From assembly GCA_037447655.1 (NCBI GenBank), contig JBBHKE010000817.1, positions 92,191 through 156,190 of the forward strand: a stretch of 64,000 bases of DNA, written 5' to 3'. Every line of letters begins with the position of its first letter. Position 1 is the stretch's first letter. The stretch is from Zygnema cylindricum. Lineage: Eukaryota; Streptophyta; Zygnematophyceae; Zygnematales; Zygnemataceae. The translations under genes were made by a program, and so were the position numbers. Positions 19,301-31,241 of this stretch are shown one piece after another. Under the pieces are notes generated by a model. That model was not told where the DNA came from and made no database searches. It saw nothing but the letters and a program-made list of their open reading frames with translations.

Positions 19301-22300
19301 GGTTTTGGGCCCACCATCTAGGGTACCAATCTTTAATGGAACTGGCTTCATATACTGGGAAAGTATGATGATAGGAGCTCTATGCGAAAAAAGGTTTTGG
19401 GGGATAGTGAGTGGACGATTGGGGCGTCCATCAAGTCTTGGAATTCCTCCAGGGTTTGGAGGAAGCAGATTCACCAGGAAAGAGGATTCACCTTCAACGG
19501 AGGAAACAAAGGAAGGAGAGGTGGTGGACAAAGGAAAGGAGAAGGAGGCGACCACACCAATAGCAACTGGTTTAGCATTCATGTCACCTATTCCGAGGAA
19601 CGAGGAGAATGATACTGAAACCTAGGACTTCAACAATATGGCGGCAAAGCACTTCATCCTACGCCATCTCACTCAAGGACTTGCATGTCCTCATTTGCAG
19701 GTAGAAAGGGCATCCGATCTTTGGATGGCTCTTATAGAGATGTACCGAGGTGGTACGATTCAGCAACAACAGTTGGCTGATCAGAAAGTTAAGGAGTATG
19801 TTTACAAAGGGGGAAATATGTTGGATTTTTGCAATGAGCTTGCTACACTCTTCATGGAGCTAGAGAGTGCGGGAAAAATTTTTAGTGAAAAAGAAAAGGT
19901 TAACTGTTTAGTGATGAAGTTACCTGATGAGTTCGTGAACATAGTTTACCGTGTGCAGGACTTGCCTGACTCAAGGTGGATATGGAACTCAGTGGTAGGG
20001 ATGATTCTCGTTCAAGAGAATACAATTGAGATCGGAAGGGGAGGAAAGAGTGGCCAAGCCTTGGCAACAGCGACTGATTGGAGGAACAGGGATTCCCGAA
20101 AACCGGTCGGAAACTATGGGGGTAGGGAGCAGAAAAAACAGACCGACGAGTTCGAACCAAGGGCTCCCAAAGGTTTATGTCATTTTTGTAAGAAACCGAG
20201 GCACTATATAGCAGAGTGCACTAAGCTAACCGAGCTTCGGTTAAAGCAGGGGCAGACCGATGGTACCCCGAGAGGAAAGAAAAAGGCCCTTGTCACACAG
20301 GTACTTGAGGCGGAATCCGAGGACGAGGACGATGAGCTCCTTTTGGATGAGGAGTTGGAGGCGAAAAATGAGGTCAAAATTCCACGAAGGCAGAAATGTG
20401 CTTACGGTGGATTGAAAGGTGAAGCAGGCTGGATTATAGATTCAGGTGCCTTAATGCACATGTGGAAAGATAGGCACCTGTTCACTAAGATAAGAAAGAT
20501 TCCCACCGTAGAGATAGAGTACGGGGATGGGAGGATAGTCACCACTACTCTTGTAGGATCGGTAGATCTAAAAGTGTTAGTAGAAGGAAAGACATCCATA
20601 TTAACATTCTCCGATGTATTGTTTATTCCGGAGCTGAACAAAAATCTTATCTCTACATCAGTATTAGATGATAATGGTTTTTTTACTAGCACTAGGGAAG
20701 GAGTCTTTACTGCTAGTTTTGAGGATGATGTCTATTTCATTGCTGAGAAAGGTAGCCATGGGATGTTTAGGCTGATCTTAAGTAATGAAAAGAAGAAACT
20801 TTATTATGCTGGTGTTCATGATATTATGATGTGGCATAAGAGGCTTGGGCATGTCAATCTAGATAAGTTAAGAGAGATGAAAAAGATGGGAGTGGTGGAA
20901 GGGATTCAGTTCAGTGAGAGTGATGATATAAGTGATTGTAGTGGATGTGCTCAAGGTAAAGCACACAGATTACCCTTTCCTAAGTCAGCCACCTATAAGG
21001 GAGAAAAAATTCTAGATCTAGTACACACAGATATTTGGGGACCGGCTAAAGTGCCCTCACCGGGGGGGAAGAGATTTATGATGACTATAACTGATGATTG
21101 GTCTCGGTATTCCCGGGTATATTTTTTGAAAAACAAGTCCGAAGCTGAGGAATGTTTTAGACAATATAAAGCATGGAGCGAAAAACTCCATGAAACTCCA
21201 ATCAAGAGAGTAAGGAGTGACAATGGTGGAGAGTATACTTCTAACCAGTTTGAGGATTTTCTGAGGGAAGATGGGGTTCAACACCAAAAGACAGTTCCAG
21301 AAAATCCTGAACAGAATGGGGTAGCTGACAGGTTAAATAGAACACTAAGTGATAGTTCTAGAAGTATGTTGTCAGATAAAAAGATAGGGAAAAGGTTTTG
21401 GGCAGAAGCAATGAACTGTGCTAATTACCTCAAGAATAGAGTTCTTACTTCAGCTATAAAAGATCAAACACCTTATGAGAGATGGACAGGCCGGAAACCA
21501 GACATATCTCACTTAAAGGTTTTCGGCAGTCAAGTGTTCAGTCTAGATACTGATCGGTCCAATTGGAAGCTAGATCCTAAAGGAAAACCAGGATACTTAT
21601 TAGGATATGATGAAGATGTTAAAGGATATAGAGTTTATGATCTAAAAAGGGAAGATATAATCTTAGTAAAGCATCTAGTAGTTATGGATGAAGGAAAGTC
21701 TGTAGATCCCTTCAAATATACGAAGCCAGTAAAAATCAAATTTGAGTCAGAAAATTCCGATGACTTTGAGCTTCCTAACTATCCAGGTTTTAGAGAAGAT
21801 GACATTCTTGCAGGAACAAATCAGACTGAAAAGGACTCGGCTGTGGAAACTCCAGTGACAACTCTACTCAAAGCGGAAGAAGTGGTGGAAATTGATTCGG
21901 AATCAAGGGATAGGGGAGAAGCCGAGTTTGTTCGAAAGAATCCACGAGAACCATCTATTCCGGCCTCAGATTTTGAGGGGGGGAGGAGAAGTAGCAAAAG
22001 ACTGCAAGAAAAACAGGTTAATAACAAGGTAACTAAACTATCTCATCAAGATGAACCTCAAACTTATGGAGAGAGGATGACTTGTCCAGAAAGAAACCGG
22101 TGGAAGACAGCCATCAATGAGGAGATGGCTTCAATCATGGCAGCCAATACTTGGGAGCTGGTGTACTGTCCACCTAACCGAAAACCAATCGGTTGTAAGT
22201 GGGTTTTCAAACTAAAACTGAACCCAGATAACACAATCGAGCGCTACAAGGCCAGATTAGTGGCGAAGGGATTTACACAAAATGAAGGAATTGACTACGA

Positions 22301-23639
22301 GGAAACCTTTGCCCCGGTGGTCAGATTTCCCTCCGTCCGCATACTTCTCAGTTTAGCAGCGGCGGAAGACATGGAAGTGCACCAGATGAACATCAAAACA
22401 ACCTTTTTGCATGGAGAATTGGAAGAGGAGATCTTCATGCGACAACCCGAAGGGTTTGTGGAAGAAGGAGAGGAGAGTAAGGTATGCCGGCTGATTTAAT
22501 CTCTTTATGGTTTGAAACAGGCGCCTCGACAGTGGAATAAGAAGCTTAATGAGTTTCTTACCGGTCTAGGATATATTCGGATCAGCTCAGATCACTCAAT
22601 TTATGTTTTCGAAGATGAGGAAGGTTTTATATTTATTGCAATTTATGTTGATGATTTGCTTGTTTTAAGTAAATCAATGGAAAAAATTAATAAACTGAAA
22701 ACCGATCTTAAGGGGAGATTTGAAATGAAGGATATGGGGGAAGCAAAATATATTTTGGGAATTCAAGTAGAGAGAGATCGAAAAAGGAAAATTATAAGAT
22801 TGACTCAAAAGGAAGCAATAGGGAACATGCTTGAAAAATTTCAAATGGATAAAGCTAATAGTTGTACAACTCCAATGGAGTTGAAGAAGGGAAGTGAGGG
22901 GAGTGAGGAAGAAGGAGTCATAGTCTTAGACGAGGAATTATCTCCTGATGAACAGAAGTTCATGCAAACTATTCCTTACAGGCAAGTAGTGGGAAGTCTA
23001 ATCTATTTTATGAATTGTTCCCGGCCGGATTTAGCTGCAGCTGTAGGAGTGCTGAGTAGAAGTCTAAATGCTCCCACTAAGAAGGATTGGGAGGCAGCTA
23101 AGAGAGTCCTCAGATACTTGGTAGGAACTAGAGATCTATGGTTGCATTTGGGTGGGGAGAATACTGACATCACTACTTGGAGTGATGCCCGTTATGGTGA
23201 TGCTCCGATGAGGAGATGTACTTCTGGATATGTATTATATGTGGGTGATGGGGCTTGCTGTTGGAGTAGCAAACAGCAAAAGGTTATTGCTCAGTCCACC
23301 ATGGAGGCTGAGTATATGGCCTCTTGCTCTGCTGTAAAAGAATTGATGTGGGTCAAGTCTTTGCTTGGTGAGCTTGGTCACCTTAAGAGTGGTGTTCAGA
23401 AAATATTTTGTGATAATCAGGCAGCAATCGCTATTTCTGCCAATCCTAAACACCATTTTAAAGCCAAACACATGGACATCAGACTCAGCTTTGTTAGAGA
23501 GAAAGTAGAAAACAAAATAATCAGTTTAGAGTACAGACCAGATAGTGAGATGGTAGCAGATATGATGACCAAACCTGTGCCTTCCCCTAAGCTAATTTTT
23601 TGCAGGGAGAAGTGTGGTCTGAAATTAAAGATTGACTAG
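19281..23639 (+). pseudogene. Copia A Gag-Pol with nonsense mutations
   Basis: Gag starts in the LTR/primer-site region (MEVSEFQVLGPPSRV). A TAG at 19624 interrupts Gag, and a TAA at 22497 interrupts RT before SLYGLKQAPRQW. Readable in order: zinc knuckle CHFCKKPRHYIAEC; protease WIIDSGALMHM; integrase HHCC zinc site (HKRLGH to CSGCAQGKAHR) with catalytic D residues in DDWSRY and SDNGGEY; RT YVDDLLVLS; RNase H TWSDARYG and AEYMAS; ending ADMMTKPVPSPK. The integrase third catalytic position reads NGVADRLNR where the family has AER, so Glu has become Asp. The frame is otherwise intact over 4 kb, which fits the young LTRs. Confidence 0.92.
19301..19315 (+). promoter_or_regulatory. Primer-binding site of copia A
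   Basis: GGTTTTGGGCCCACC follows the LTR end with no spacer. It differs at one base from the complement of the plant initiator tRNA-Met anticodon arm. The changed base turns the ATG seen in copia C into TTG. Confidence 0.75.
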
Positions 23640-23642
23640 AAA

Positions 23643-23652
23643 ATAAGAGGAG
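23643..23652 (+). promoter_or_regulatory. Polypurine tract of copia A
   Basis: ATAAGAGGAG immediately precedes the 3' LTR at 23653, the expected place for plus-strand DNA priming. Confidence 0.7.
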
Positions 23653-24702
23653 TGTAGAAACTAATGGTTTTATTAGTATTTTCTAGATCTGAAAAGAAAT
23701 ATAGAAGTCGAGGCAGTCTATCTCTAACTTCTCTCTCCAACTCTCAAACTTGTCGCAATCACTGAGAAATTGGAGAGGAAGCTAGAGCCATGGCTACCTT
23801 GGCTATCCTGAGGTTTACGGGAATTTTATGTTAGGGTTTATTTATTTAATTAAAAGGTATGTGCCGGCGGCAGGATTTGATCCATGTACCTGCCGGCCGC
23901 CAGATAGGAAGTAGCCGGTAGCCTTAGCCGTTAAGTCTAGCAGTAGTGTTACGTACTATATAGTTTGATATTTATTTAAATGATAATGCGTGCGATAAAC
24001 CATTTAACTGAAATGAATTACGGGATACATAGATCCAGTAAAATATAAATGTACGACTTACAGTACGGACACAAATCAGTACCGCGCATTTGTTTCGTAA
24101 ATGAAACAAATACCGCGCATGTATTTATTACGGCTACGATTAAAGCCGACTTTAATCGGACGGCCGAGATTAGCGCCGACATCGCGGAGGAAGATTTCGG
24201 CGGTTTGTGGCCATCGCCACATCGGATGACACGTGGCGAAATTCCGTTGGATTGTGGAATCTCCGGAGATTATGGCACCGAATCCGGATTTGACATGTGT
24301 CGACATTTTGGCCATGTCGTACAATGTCCGTACATAAAGTACACCGGCAGCTGTACTTTTACGTACGGAACTCAATTTTGATTGGTTCCGTACATCAGTA
24401 GATAGAGTTTGTGAGAGAGATAGGACTTAGAAAAATTAGAAGATAGGACCCTCTCTCCCAGAGAGCTTCTGTACAAAAGGTCAACTTTGACCCTCCATAA
24501 CTTACTGCTCAGGGGAGCAAATTCAGAGATTCTTTTTGCTATCGACTCAGGGGAGTCTTGTCTTCACAAGGGTGAAGTTGGTCAGAGTTTTTGTCTGCCA
24601 GGGTGGCAGTTATTTTTGCTTAAACACAAAGGGGTCAGGATTATCCTAGAGGCTTCTTGGAAGCTGTCCACTCTGAGGACTTATGGAGGTCTCAGAGTTT
24701 CA
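23653..24702 (+). repeat. 3' LTR of copia A
   Basis: 1,050 bp, nearly identical to 18239-19300. It ends GAGTTTCA before the AGTAC target duplication. Confidence 0.95.
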
Positions 24703-25131
24703 AGTACATCATCTATTGTACCTTCTTGTACTATATAGTGTTCCTATTGGACTAGGATTTAGTAGTAAGTAGTCGTGAGTAGGCAGACCAAGACTTAGTA
24801 AAATTTAGGTACCTCTCTCTCTAAGAGAGCTTGTAACTATAAAGGTCATCTTTGACCAGCCATAACTTACTGCTCAGGTGAGCAAATTGAGTGATTCTTT
24901 TTGCGTTTGACTAAAAGGAGTCAACTTACTGCTCAGGTGAGAAAATACAGGGATTCTTTTTGCGTTTGACTCAGAGGAGTCTTGTCCTCACAGGGGTGAG
25001 AGTGGTCAGAATATTTGTGTGCCTGGGCGGTGCTTAATCAGCGGGAAAGTACAAGGGGCAAATATTATCCTAGAGGCTTTACATAGGCTGCTCATTCTAT
25101 GGGTCAATGGATACCACATAATTTCAATAAG

Positions 25132-25493
25132 GGTAGCCAAGGAATGTTTAGGCTTAACTTGAGTAATGAAAAGAAGAATGCTTACTATGTTGGTGTTCCT
25201 AAGTTGATGATTTGGCATAAGCGTTTGGGACATGTGCATTTTGATAGGTTGAAGGAAATGAAAAAGCTTGGGGTAGTATAAGGCATTTAGTTAGGGGATA
25301 ATGAAATGATGGATGATTGTAGTGGTTGTGCTCAAGGTAAGGCTCACAGACTTCCCTTTCCTAAAGCCGCCACATATAGAGGTGAGAAAGTATTAGATTT
25401 GGTCCACATACATATTTTGGGACCTGCAAAAGTACCTTCGGTTGGAGGAAAGAGGTTTATGACGACAATAACTGATGGCTGGTCTAGATACTG
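25132..25493 (+). pseudogene. Copia C integrase N-terminal fragment
   Basis: Continues copia C after the G insertion: GSQGMFRLNLSNEKKNAYY, then WHKRLGHVHFDRL and CSGCAQGKAHRLPFP (the HHCC zinc site), ending TDGWSRY and a stop. Stops occur at about 25279 and 25288. The catalytic Asp before WSRY is changed (DGW for DDW). The remainder of pol is lost in the AT microsatellite. Confidence 0.9.
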
Positions 25494-25495
25494 AT

Positions 25496-25905
<410 letters not shown>

Positions 25906-25907
25906 GT

Positions 25908-26870
25908 TAGGTTTCGGCTTGGCCTCCCTCACCCACCTTTGCTTGGCTCTCTTGTTTGCTCTTGTGACCACGTTTTAGATCTCGACGGCATTCATTTGCT
26001 TCGTTGCTCCCACGGAGGCGAGTTGATTCAGGCGTAAGACACGATTCGAGAGAACATTGCTACCATCGCTTCCGAGGGAGGATATTGTGTCTGTCGGGAA
26101 GTTTCCCACATTATTCCTTCCCGTCGGATTAACATTCTATTACTTGATGGTGCGCGTCGTACATTTGGTGACGTTGTTTTTGTAAACCCTACATCTGATA
26201 GTGTTGTCAGTCGGGCAGCTCGACATGTGGGGGTGGCCGCACGCGCCGCGGCTAGGAGGAAGGAGCTTGATTATGCCCATCATGATGCTATGGATGGTTT
26301 CATTCCGATGGCGTTGGAGATATTTGGTTGTTTGGGTGTGGCTTTGGACGAGTTTCTCCGTGCTTGTGGTCGGCGTTTGTTTGAGTTGCGGGGACCTGGG
26401 AGCCCTTCAATTTCAGTACTTACTTCCTTTTACCGTCAACGTTTATCAGTGGCCCTTTAGCGAGTGCATGCTTCTATCCTACTTGGATCGTCTATTGCGG
26501 ATATGGATTGTCGACGTGTCCCGGAACTCCCTCCTCGTGCTCCTTCAGGGTTCGGGGACTTACGTGGTTGCTTTGCGTAGAGTTTTAGTTATGTTGGGGT
26601 TTTGTTGTTAGGCGTTAGCTCTTTCTTTTGGTGTTTTGTTAGTTGTTTTTTGCTTTTTTGGGTGTTTTTCGTCTACTAGTTGTCATTTCGTGTTGTCGTT
26701 GCTTTGCCTTGCTTATCGTTTTTTTTTCCTGTATGTAGTTTTTCAGTTTTTAAAGTCTTTCCATTCCCCATGGACTCAGATCCTTTTCCATCCACCTCCT
26801 TCCCCCCCCCCCTTTTATAGATATTCTTTTTATTATATTATTTATCTTCTTACATATCCCTATATATACC
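25908..26870 (+). pseudogene. LINE 3' fragment, zinc and nuclease-like domain
   Basis: About 50 codons are nearly the same as 30032-30175 of the next LINE copy: [17 protein letters not shown], then [10 protein letters not shown] and a stop at 26035. The same frame then continues to 26460: SRRINILLLDGAR, FGDVVFVNPTSDSVV, RAAARRKELDYAHHD, MALEIFGCLG. The Cys/His cluster followed by R-x-D...DG...DVV is reminiscent of the CCHC plus PD-(D/E)xK restriction-like endonuclease tail of some LINEs, but this is inference. About 400 bp of 3' untranslated sequence follows, T-rich and with a C run. Confidence 0.7.
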
Positions 26871-27150
26871 GGATCTGAAATTTGTCTTCTTCTTCCCCAC
26901 TACGCGACGGCACCTCCTCCTCGTCACCATGTACCTCCGGATCTGAAATTTGTCTTCTTCTTCCCCACTACGCGGCGGCACCTCCTCCCGGTCACCATGT
27001 ACCTTCGGATCTGAAATTTGTCTTCTTCTTCCCCACTACGCGACGGCACCTCCTCCCCGTCACCATGTACCTCCGGATCTGAAATTTGTCTTCTTCTTCC
27101 CCACTACGTGACGGCACCTCCTCCTCGTCACCATGTACCTCCGGATCTAG
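26871..27150 (+). repeat. 68-bp tandem repeats at LINE 5' end
   Basis: Four full units start with GGATCTGAAATTTGTC at 26871, 26939, 27007 and 27075, then a partial fifth unit at 27143. The units are nearly identical, so amplification is recent. They lie at the front of LINE copy 2 and may be promoter monomers, as in mouse L1. The frames through them are not real genes. Confidence 0.85.
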
Positions 27151-28519
27151 CTTGCGGCCGCTGCCAACAGCACGCTCACGGGCGAAATCATAGGTGTGTG
27201 GCCCCTCCGTAATCCCCACTAACTCCTTCCTCTTCGCTTCCAACGCCAAACACTTTATTTCTATTACCCCTTTGTACTCATACACACCTCAAACCCTACC
27301 GCCGGATCGCCTCACACACACACACAACAACAACAATAAAAACCGAGATTTCCTCCCTCCCTTTCATCCAATATCTTTCCTCCCCCTGAAGCATTGCACT
27401 CTCCCATTTTGTAAATCCCGATTTCCATTTCGATTTTGACGACCTCTGGATGTTCGACTGATTTCGATTTTCGATCTGACTTCTCGACTTTGATTCGCTT
27501 GAGATGGATTTTGATTTCGATGATTTGTCTGATTACTCGAGTTCCGGATCTTCGACACCGACGAGCTTCCATTCTCGACATTTCTCACGACGATTCGGTT
27601 CCTTCGATTTTCCTTTTCTCCGATCATGTCCAGCCATTCGACTTTTCCGTTTCATTCTTCCACGAACCTCGACATTGCCTCTTTAACATGATAATCGTTG
27701 GTGTCAACGCATCCATTTCATAACGGCTCGTATTGCCTCGAGCATAATGGTTACAATTTTGTCGAGCGGTTTCTTCCTTCTTCCACCATACTCCCGTCCG
27801 TACCTATGAGCGAAGATTGGGCATTTGTACGCGATTTAGACGTGCTTGGAGCTTATGATTTGGGGGGCCCCCGTCCGCGATTATACACATGGATTCCCAT
27901 GGCTGTGCAGATTATTGTACAGGACGCCCTCCACCTTCCTTTGTCCTGTATTTATTCGGATCCCGCGGATGTTGGACCTTAGCACCTCCTTTTCGTGTTT
28001 TCACTTTGGGTTCTAGTCTTACCTGGCCGTGGAGAAGGTAGCGGGGCCCAAGAAACTATGGCGCGATGTTGACGTTTCCTTTGAGGTGATTGGCGCGCCC
28101 TTCATGCCGAGCACGAGGATCGAGTTGCGAGTGCTTCCTTCACACCACGTCGTACATCTTGGACTTCAGATGTGCCATCTTCCTATCGTCGTGCAGTTCA
28201 TTTGGGTTGAGTGGGTGAGCTCTCTCGAGCGGTTCGGGCCCTCCAGCCATTTATTACTGCTCCTCGGTCTGCTCCTCGGTCTGTTGCGACTGTTGAGATT
28301 CTCCAAGCTCTTCATCCACCAGCTCTTACCCCTCAGTCCCCCTCTATTCACACCTTCGAGCTACCAAAGTGTTTGATCTTAGATCGAGACTCCTTTATTT
28401 AAGCCCTTACGACTTCTTCACATCTTTCAGCGGGGGGTCCTTCAGGCACTATTTATGAGCTATTTCGCGACGTTTTGCCTCCGAAATCTGGTGCCCGAGG
28501 TTTTGATATGTTTTTTTGA

Positions 28520-30277
28520 GTTTGTTCCCTTATTACGGCTGGCACTGTCCCTTCCCGTATTTGTGACCTCCTCACGGCCTCCTGCCTCGTAGCTGTCACC
28601 AAACCCAATGGGGGAATCCGTCGTATTGCAGTGGGCGAGGTATTGTACCGATTGGTGGCCAGCGCCATCTGCATCCAGCTCCAGCCATCTTTCCATGATT
28701 ATTTCTCTCCTCATCAGTTCGGAGTGGCAACCCGCGGGGGTTGTGAGGCTGTGGTCCACGGGATCCGGGCTTTGTTAGATGCCCATCCGGATTGGTTAGT
28801 CCTCCAGGTGGATGTTTCTAATGCCTTTAATATAGTGGATCGGAATGCAATTTTTTCGGAGCTTATGGCTGCACCTTCCCCGATTGTCCAGATATTTCCT
28901 TTTTTGAGAGCTTTTTATTTACTGAGCAGTAGCCACTCTTTCTCCAGTGATGATGATTTGGTCCCACTTTCCTCCACAACTGGCACTCGTCAGGGTGATC
29001 CTCTAGGGGGCCCTTTGTTTGCCCTAGCCCATTACCGCGCCCTCCGAGCTTCCGTAGTTGCTTACCCTTCTTGCCTCTTCCCTTCAGTCGCAGATGACAC
29101 ACATATTAGTGGTCCTTCGGATCAAGTTATACCGGCGTATGACTTTTTCAAGGCTCGCTTGGTCGAACTCAATCTTTCGGTCCAGTCCTCTAAGTGTGTT
29201 GTTTGGTCCCCACGTCCTATTCCTCCTCCTTTCACACCCCCTCTAAGTTTTCAGACTCCTCCCTTTGAAGGCATTCGTGTGTTGGGTTGCCCACTTGGTT
29301 CCGATCCATACGTCACGACATTCCTTGATTCCGCTCTTCAGACAGATTTATCCCACGTGGACGACCTTCATCACCTTTCTGATCCCCAGGTGGCCTTTAC
29401 TCTTCTCACACGGTGTTTCCCTCACCAACCCTCCTACCTTACTCGGAATTCCCCTCCCACCCCATCCTTTGTGTGTTCACTTTCTGCATTCGATGATCGG
29501 CTTATGGATGTCCTCCACACTTTGTTGGGCCGTGGAGCTTTTGATCGCGAGGCTTGGCCTGCGGCACGCATCCAAGCCTCTCTTCCTGTCTTGGGTGGCG
29601 GTTTGGGTTTACTCTCGACGACGCGTGTTGCTCCAGCCGCCTATTTGGGGAGTTGGTGCATTGTTGCTTCCACTATTGTCTCTTGTTTTCTGGCCGGGGA
29701 CACTCCTATTCTTGCGGCCGTGGTTCCCCGTGTTTCGGATGGTGAGCTCGCCTTCCAGCGGTCTCTTTCGGATGCATCACGTTCTCTTAATCCGGCTGCT
29801 ATCGAGGACATGCCGATTTTTTCCACTTGTTACGACATCAGTTGCGCGTGTTCAGGAATCCATTTCTGATCGCGTTGTCGCCGCTATTAAATCCGAGCTT
29901 CTTCAGGCGCTTCCTTCCAAATCTTCACGTGAACGTTTTCTATCTTGTGGCGGACCTGGCTCTGGAGCTTAGCTATTGGCCTTCCATATCTTATCCACTC
30001 TTCGTTTCACCCCTGCTCAGTTCACCACGGCCCTTAGGTTCCGGCTTGGTCTCCCTCACCCACCTTTGCTTGGCTCACTTGTTTGCTCCTGTGGCCACGT
30101 TCTCGAGCCTGACGGGGTCTATTTGCTTCGTTGCTCCGAGGGGGGCGAGTTGATTCATGCGCACGACACGATTTGAGACACCATCGCTACTATGGCTTCT
30201 GAGGGGGGATTTTTTGTTCGTCGCGAGGTCTCTCATATTATTCATTCGCGTCGGATCGACCTTGTACTACTTGATGG
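28520..30277 (+). pseudogene. LINE reverse transcriptase and C-terminal domain, frameshifted
   Basis: The RT motifs are in order: KPNGGIRRIAVGEVLYRL, PHQFGVATRGGCEA, QVDVSNAFNIVDR, GTRQGDPLGGPLFALA, and VADDTHISG as the catalytic box (usually [FY]xDD). The main frame closes at 29869. A +1 frame carries on with RVQESISDRVVAAIKSELLQ to about 29972, then [19 protein letters not shown] and CSEGGELIHAHDTI to a stop at 30174. Non-LTR RT with a Cys/His C-terminal domain is secure. The exact LINE clade is not. Confidence 0.85.
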
Positions 30278-31241
30278 TGAAACTTTGAGACCTCCATGAG
30301 TCCTCAGAGTGGACAGCTTCCAAGAAGCCTCTAGGATAATCGTGACCCCTTTGTGTTTAAGCAAAAATAACTGCCACCTTGGCATACAAAAACTCTGACC
30401 AACTTCACCCCTGTGAAGGCAAGACTCCCCTGAGTCGATAGCAAAAAAAATCTCTGAATTTGCTCCCCTGAGCAGTAAGTTATGGAGGGTCAAAGTTGAC
30501 CTTTTGTACAGAAGCTCTTTGGGAGAGGGGGTCGTATCTTCTAATTTTTCTAAGTCCTATCTCTCTCACAGACTCTATCTACTGATGTACGGAACCAATC
30601 AGAATTTAGTTCCGTACGCAAAAGTACAGCTGCCGGTGTACTTTATGTACGGACATTGTACGACATGGCCAAAATGTCGACACATGTCAAATCCGGATTC
30701 GGTGCTATAATCTCCGGTGATTCCACAATCCAACGGAATTTCGCCACGCGTCATCCGATGTGGCGATGGCCACAAACCGCCGAAATCTTCCTCCGCGATC
30801 TCGGCGCTAATCTCGGCCGTCCGATTAAATTTGGCTTTAATCGTAGCCGTAATAAATACATGCGCGGTATTTGTTTCATTTACGAAACAAATGCGCGGTA
30901 CTGATTTTTGTCCGTACTGTAAGTCGTACATTTATATTTTACTGGATCTATGTATCCCGTAATTCATTTCAGTTAAATGGTTTATCGCACGCATTATCAT
31001 TTAAATAAATATCAAACTATATAGTACGTAACACTACTGCTAGACTTAACGGCTAAGGCTACCGGCTACTTCCTATCTGTCGGCCGACAGGTACATGGAT
31101 CAAATCCTGCCGCCGGCACATACCTTTTAATTAAATAAATAAACCCTAACATAAAATTCCCGTAAACCTCAGGATAGCCAAGGTAGCCATGGCTCTAGCT
31201 TCCTCTCCAATTTCTCAGTGACTGCGACAAGTTTGAGAGTT
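30278..31241 (-). mobile_element. Copia A-family LTR, inverted, cut by assembly gap
   Basis: The reverse complement matches the A LTRs from their end (TGAAACTTTGAGACCTCC at 30278) almost to their start, but the first 60-70 bp fall in the N run. The left flank is GATGG, and the partner duplication would be in the gap. It carries the same tRNA-like module (B box 31097-31107). Solo LTR or the end of a full element cannot be decided. Confidence 0.9.

Larger units (their letters stand above)
18239..24702 (+). mobile_element. Copia element A, full length
   Basis: The parts are 5' LTR 18239-19300, primer site at 19301, gag-pol to 23639, purine tract 23643-23652 and 3' LTR 23653-24702. The element is flanked by AGTAC (18234-18238 and 24703-24707). 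Domain order Gag, protease, integrase, RT, RNase H is that of Ty1/copia (Pseudoviridae). The LTRs differ at fewer than about 20 positions plus one 12-bp repeat unit, which suggests a fairly recent insertion. Coding stops and an altered integrase residue make this copy defective. Confidence 0.95.
17708..25126 (+). mobile_element. Solo LTR G, interrupted by copia A
   Basis: Left part 17708-18238 starts TGTTGAAAAG, and right part 24708-25126 ends ATAATTTCA, together about 950 bp. It is flanked by ATAAG on both sides, a 5-bp target duplication in copia C. Copia A sits inside it with its own AGTAC duplication. It is distantly related to the A LTR. The right part has an internal tandem duplication of about 66 bp (ACTTACTGCTCAGGTGAG at about 24864 and 24923). 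Confidence 0.85.
15246..25493 (+). mobile_element. Copia element C, 5' part, split by G and A
   Basis: The parts are 5' LTR 15246-16272, primer site 16273-16287, gag to protease 16277-17707, and integrase fragment 25132-25493. A solo LTR (G) with TSD ATAAG (17703-17707 and 25127-25131) interrupts it. Removing G joins the frame GAT AAG GGT AGC CAA exactly as in copia A. The element breaks off at 25493 in an AT microsatellite, so RT, RNase H and the 3' LTR are missing. Its LTR family also occurs as solo LTRs at 35080-36143 and 39532-46105. Confidence 0.85.
26871..30277 (+). mobile_element. LINE copy 2, 3'-truncated by A-family LTR
   Basis: The order is 5' tandem units, a CT-rich 5' region to about 27500, a decayed ORF region 27504-28520, the RT domain 28520-29869, and the Cys/His plus nuclease-like tail to 30277. 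An inverted copia A LTR interrupts it in the sequence SRRIDLVLLDG. It sits head to tail after another 3' fragment of the same family. No AP-endonuclease domain was recognised upstream, though the 5' frames are badly broken. Confidence 0.75.

Noticed and set aside
26871-27150. Possible CRISPR-like array of regular repeats
   Set aside because: Units are contiguous with no variable spacers, and the context is a eukaryotic LINE.
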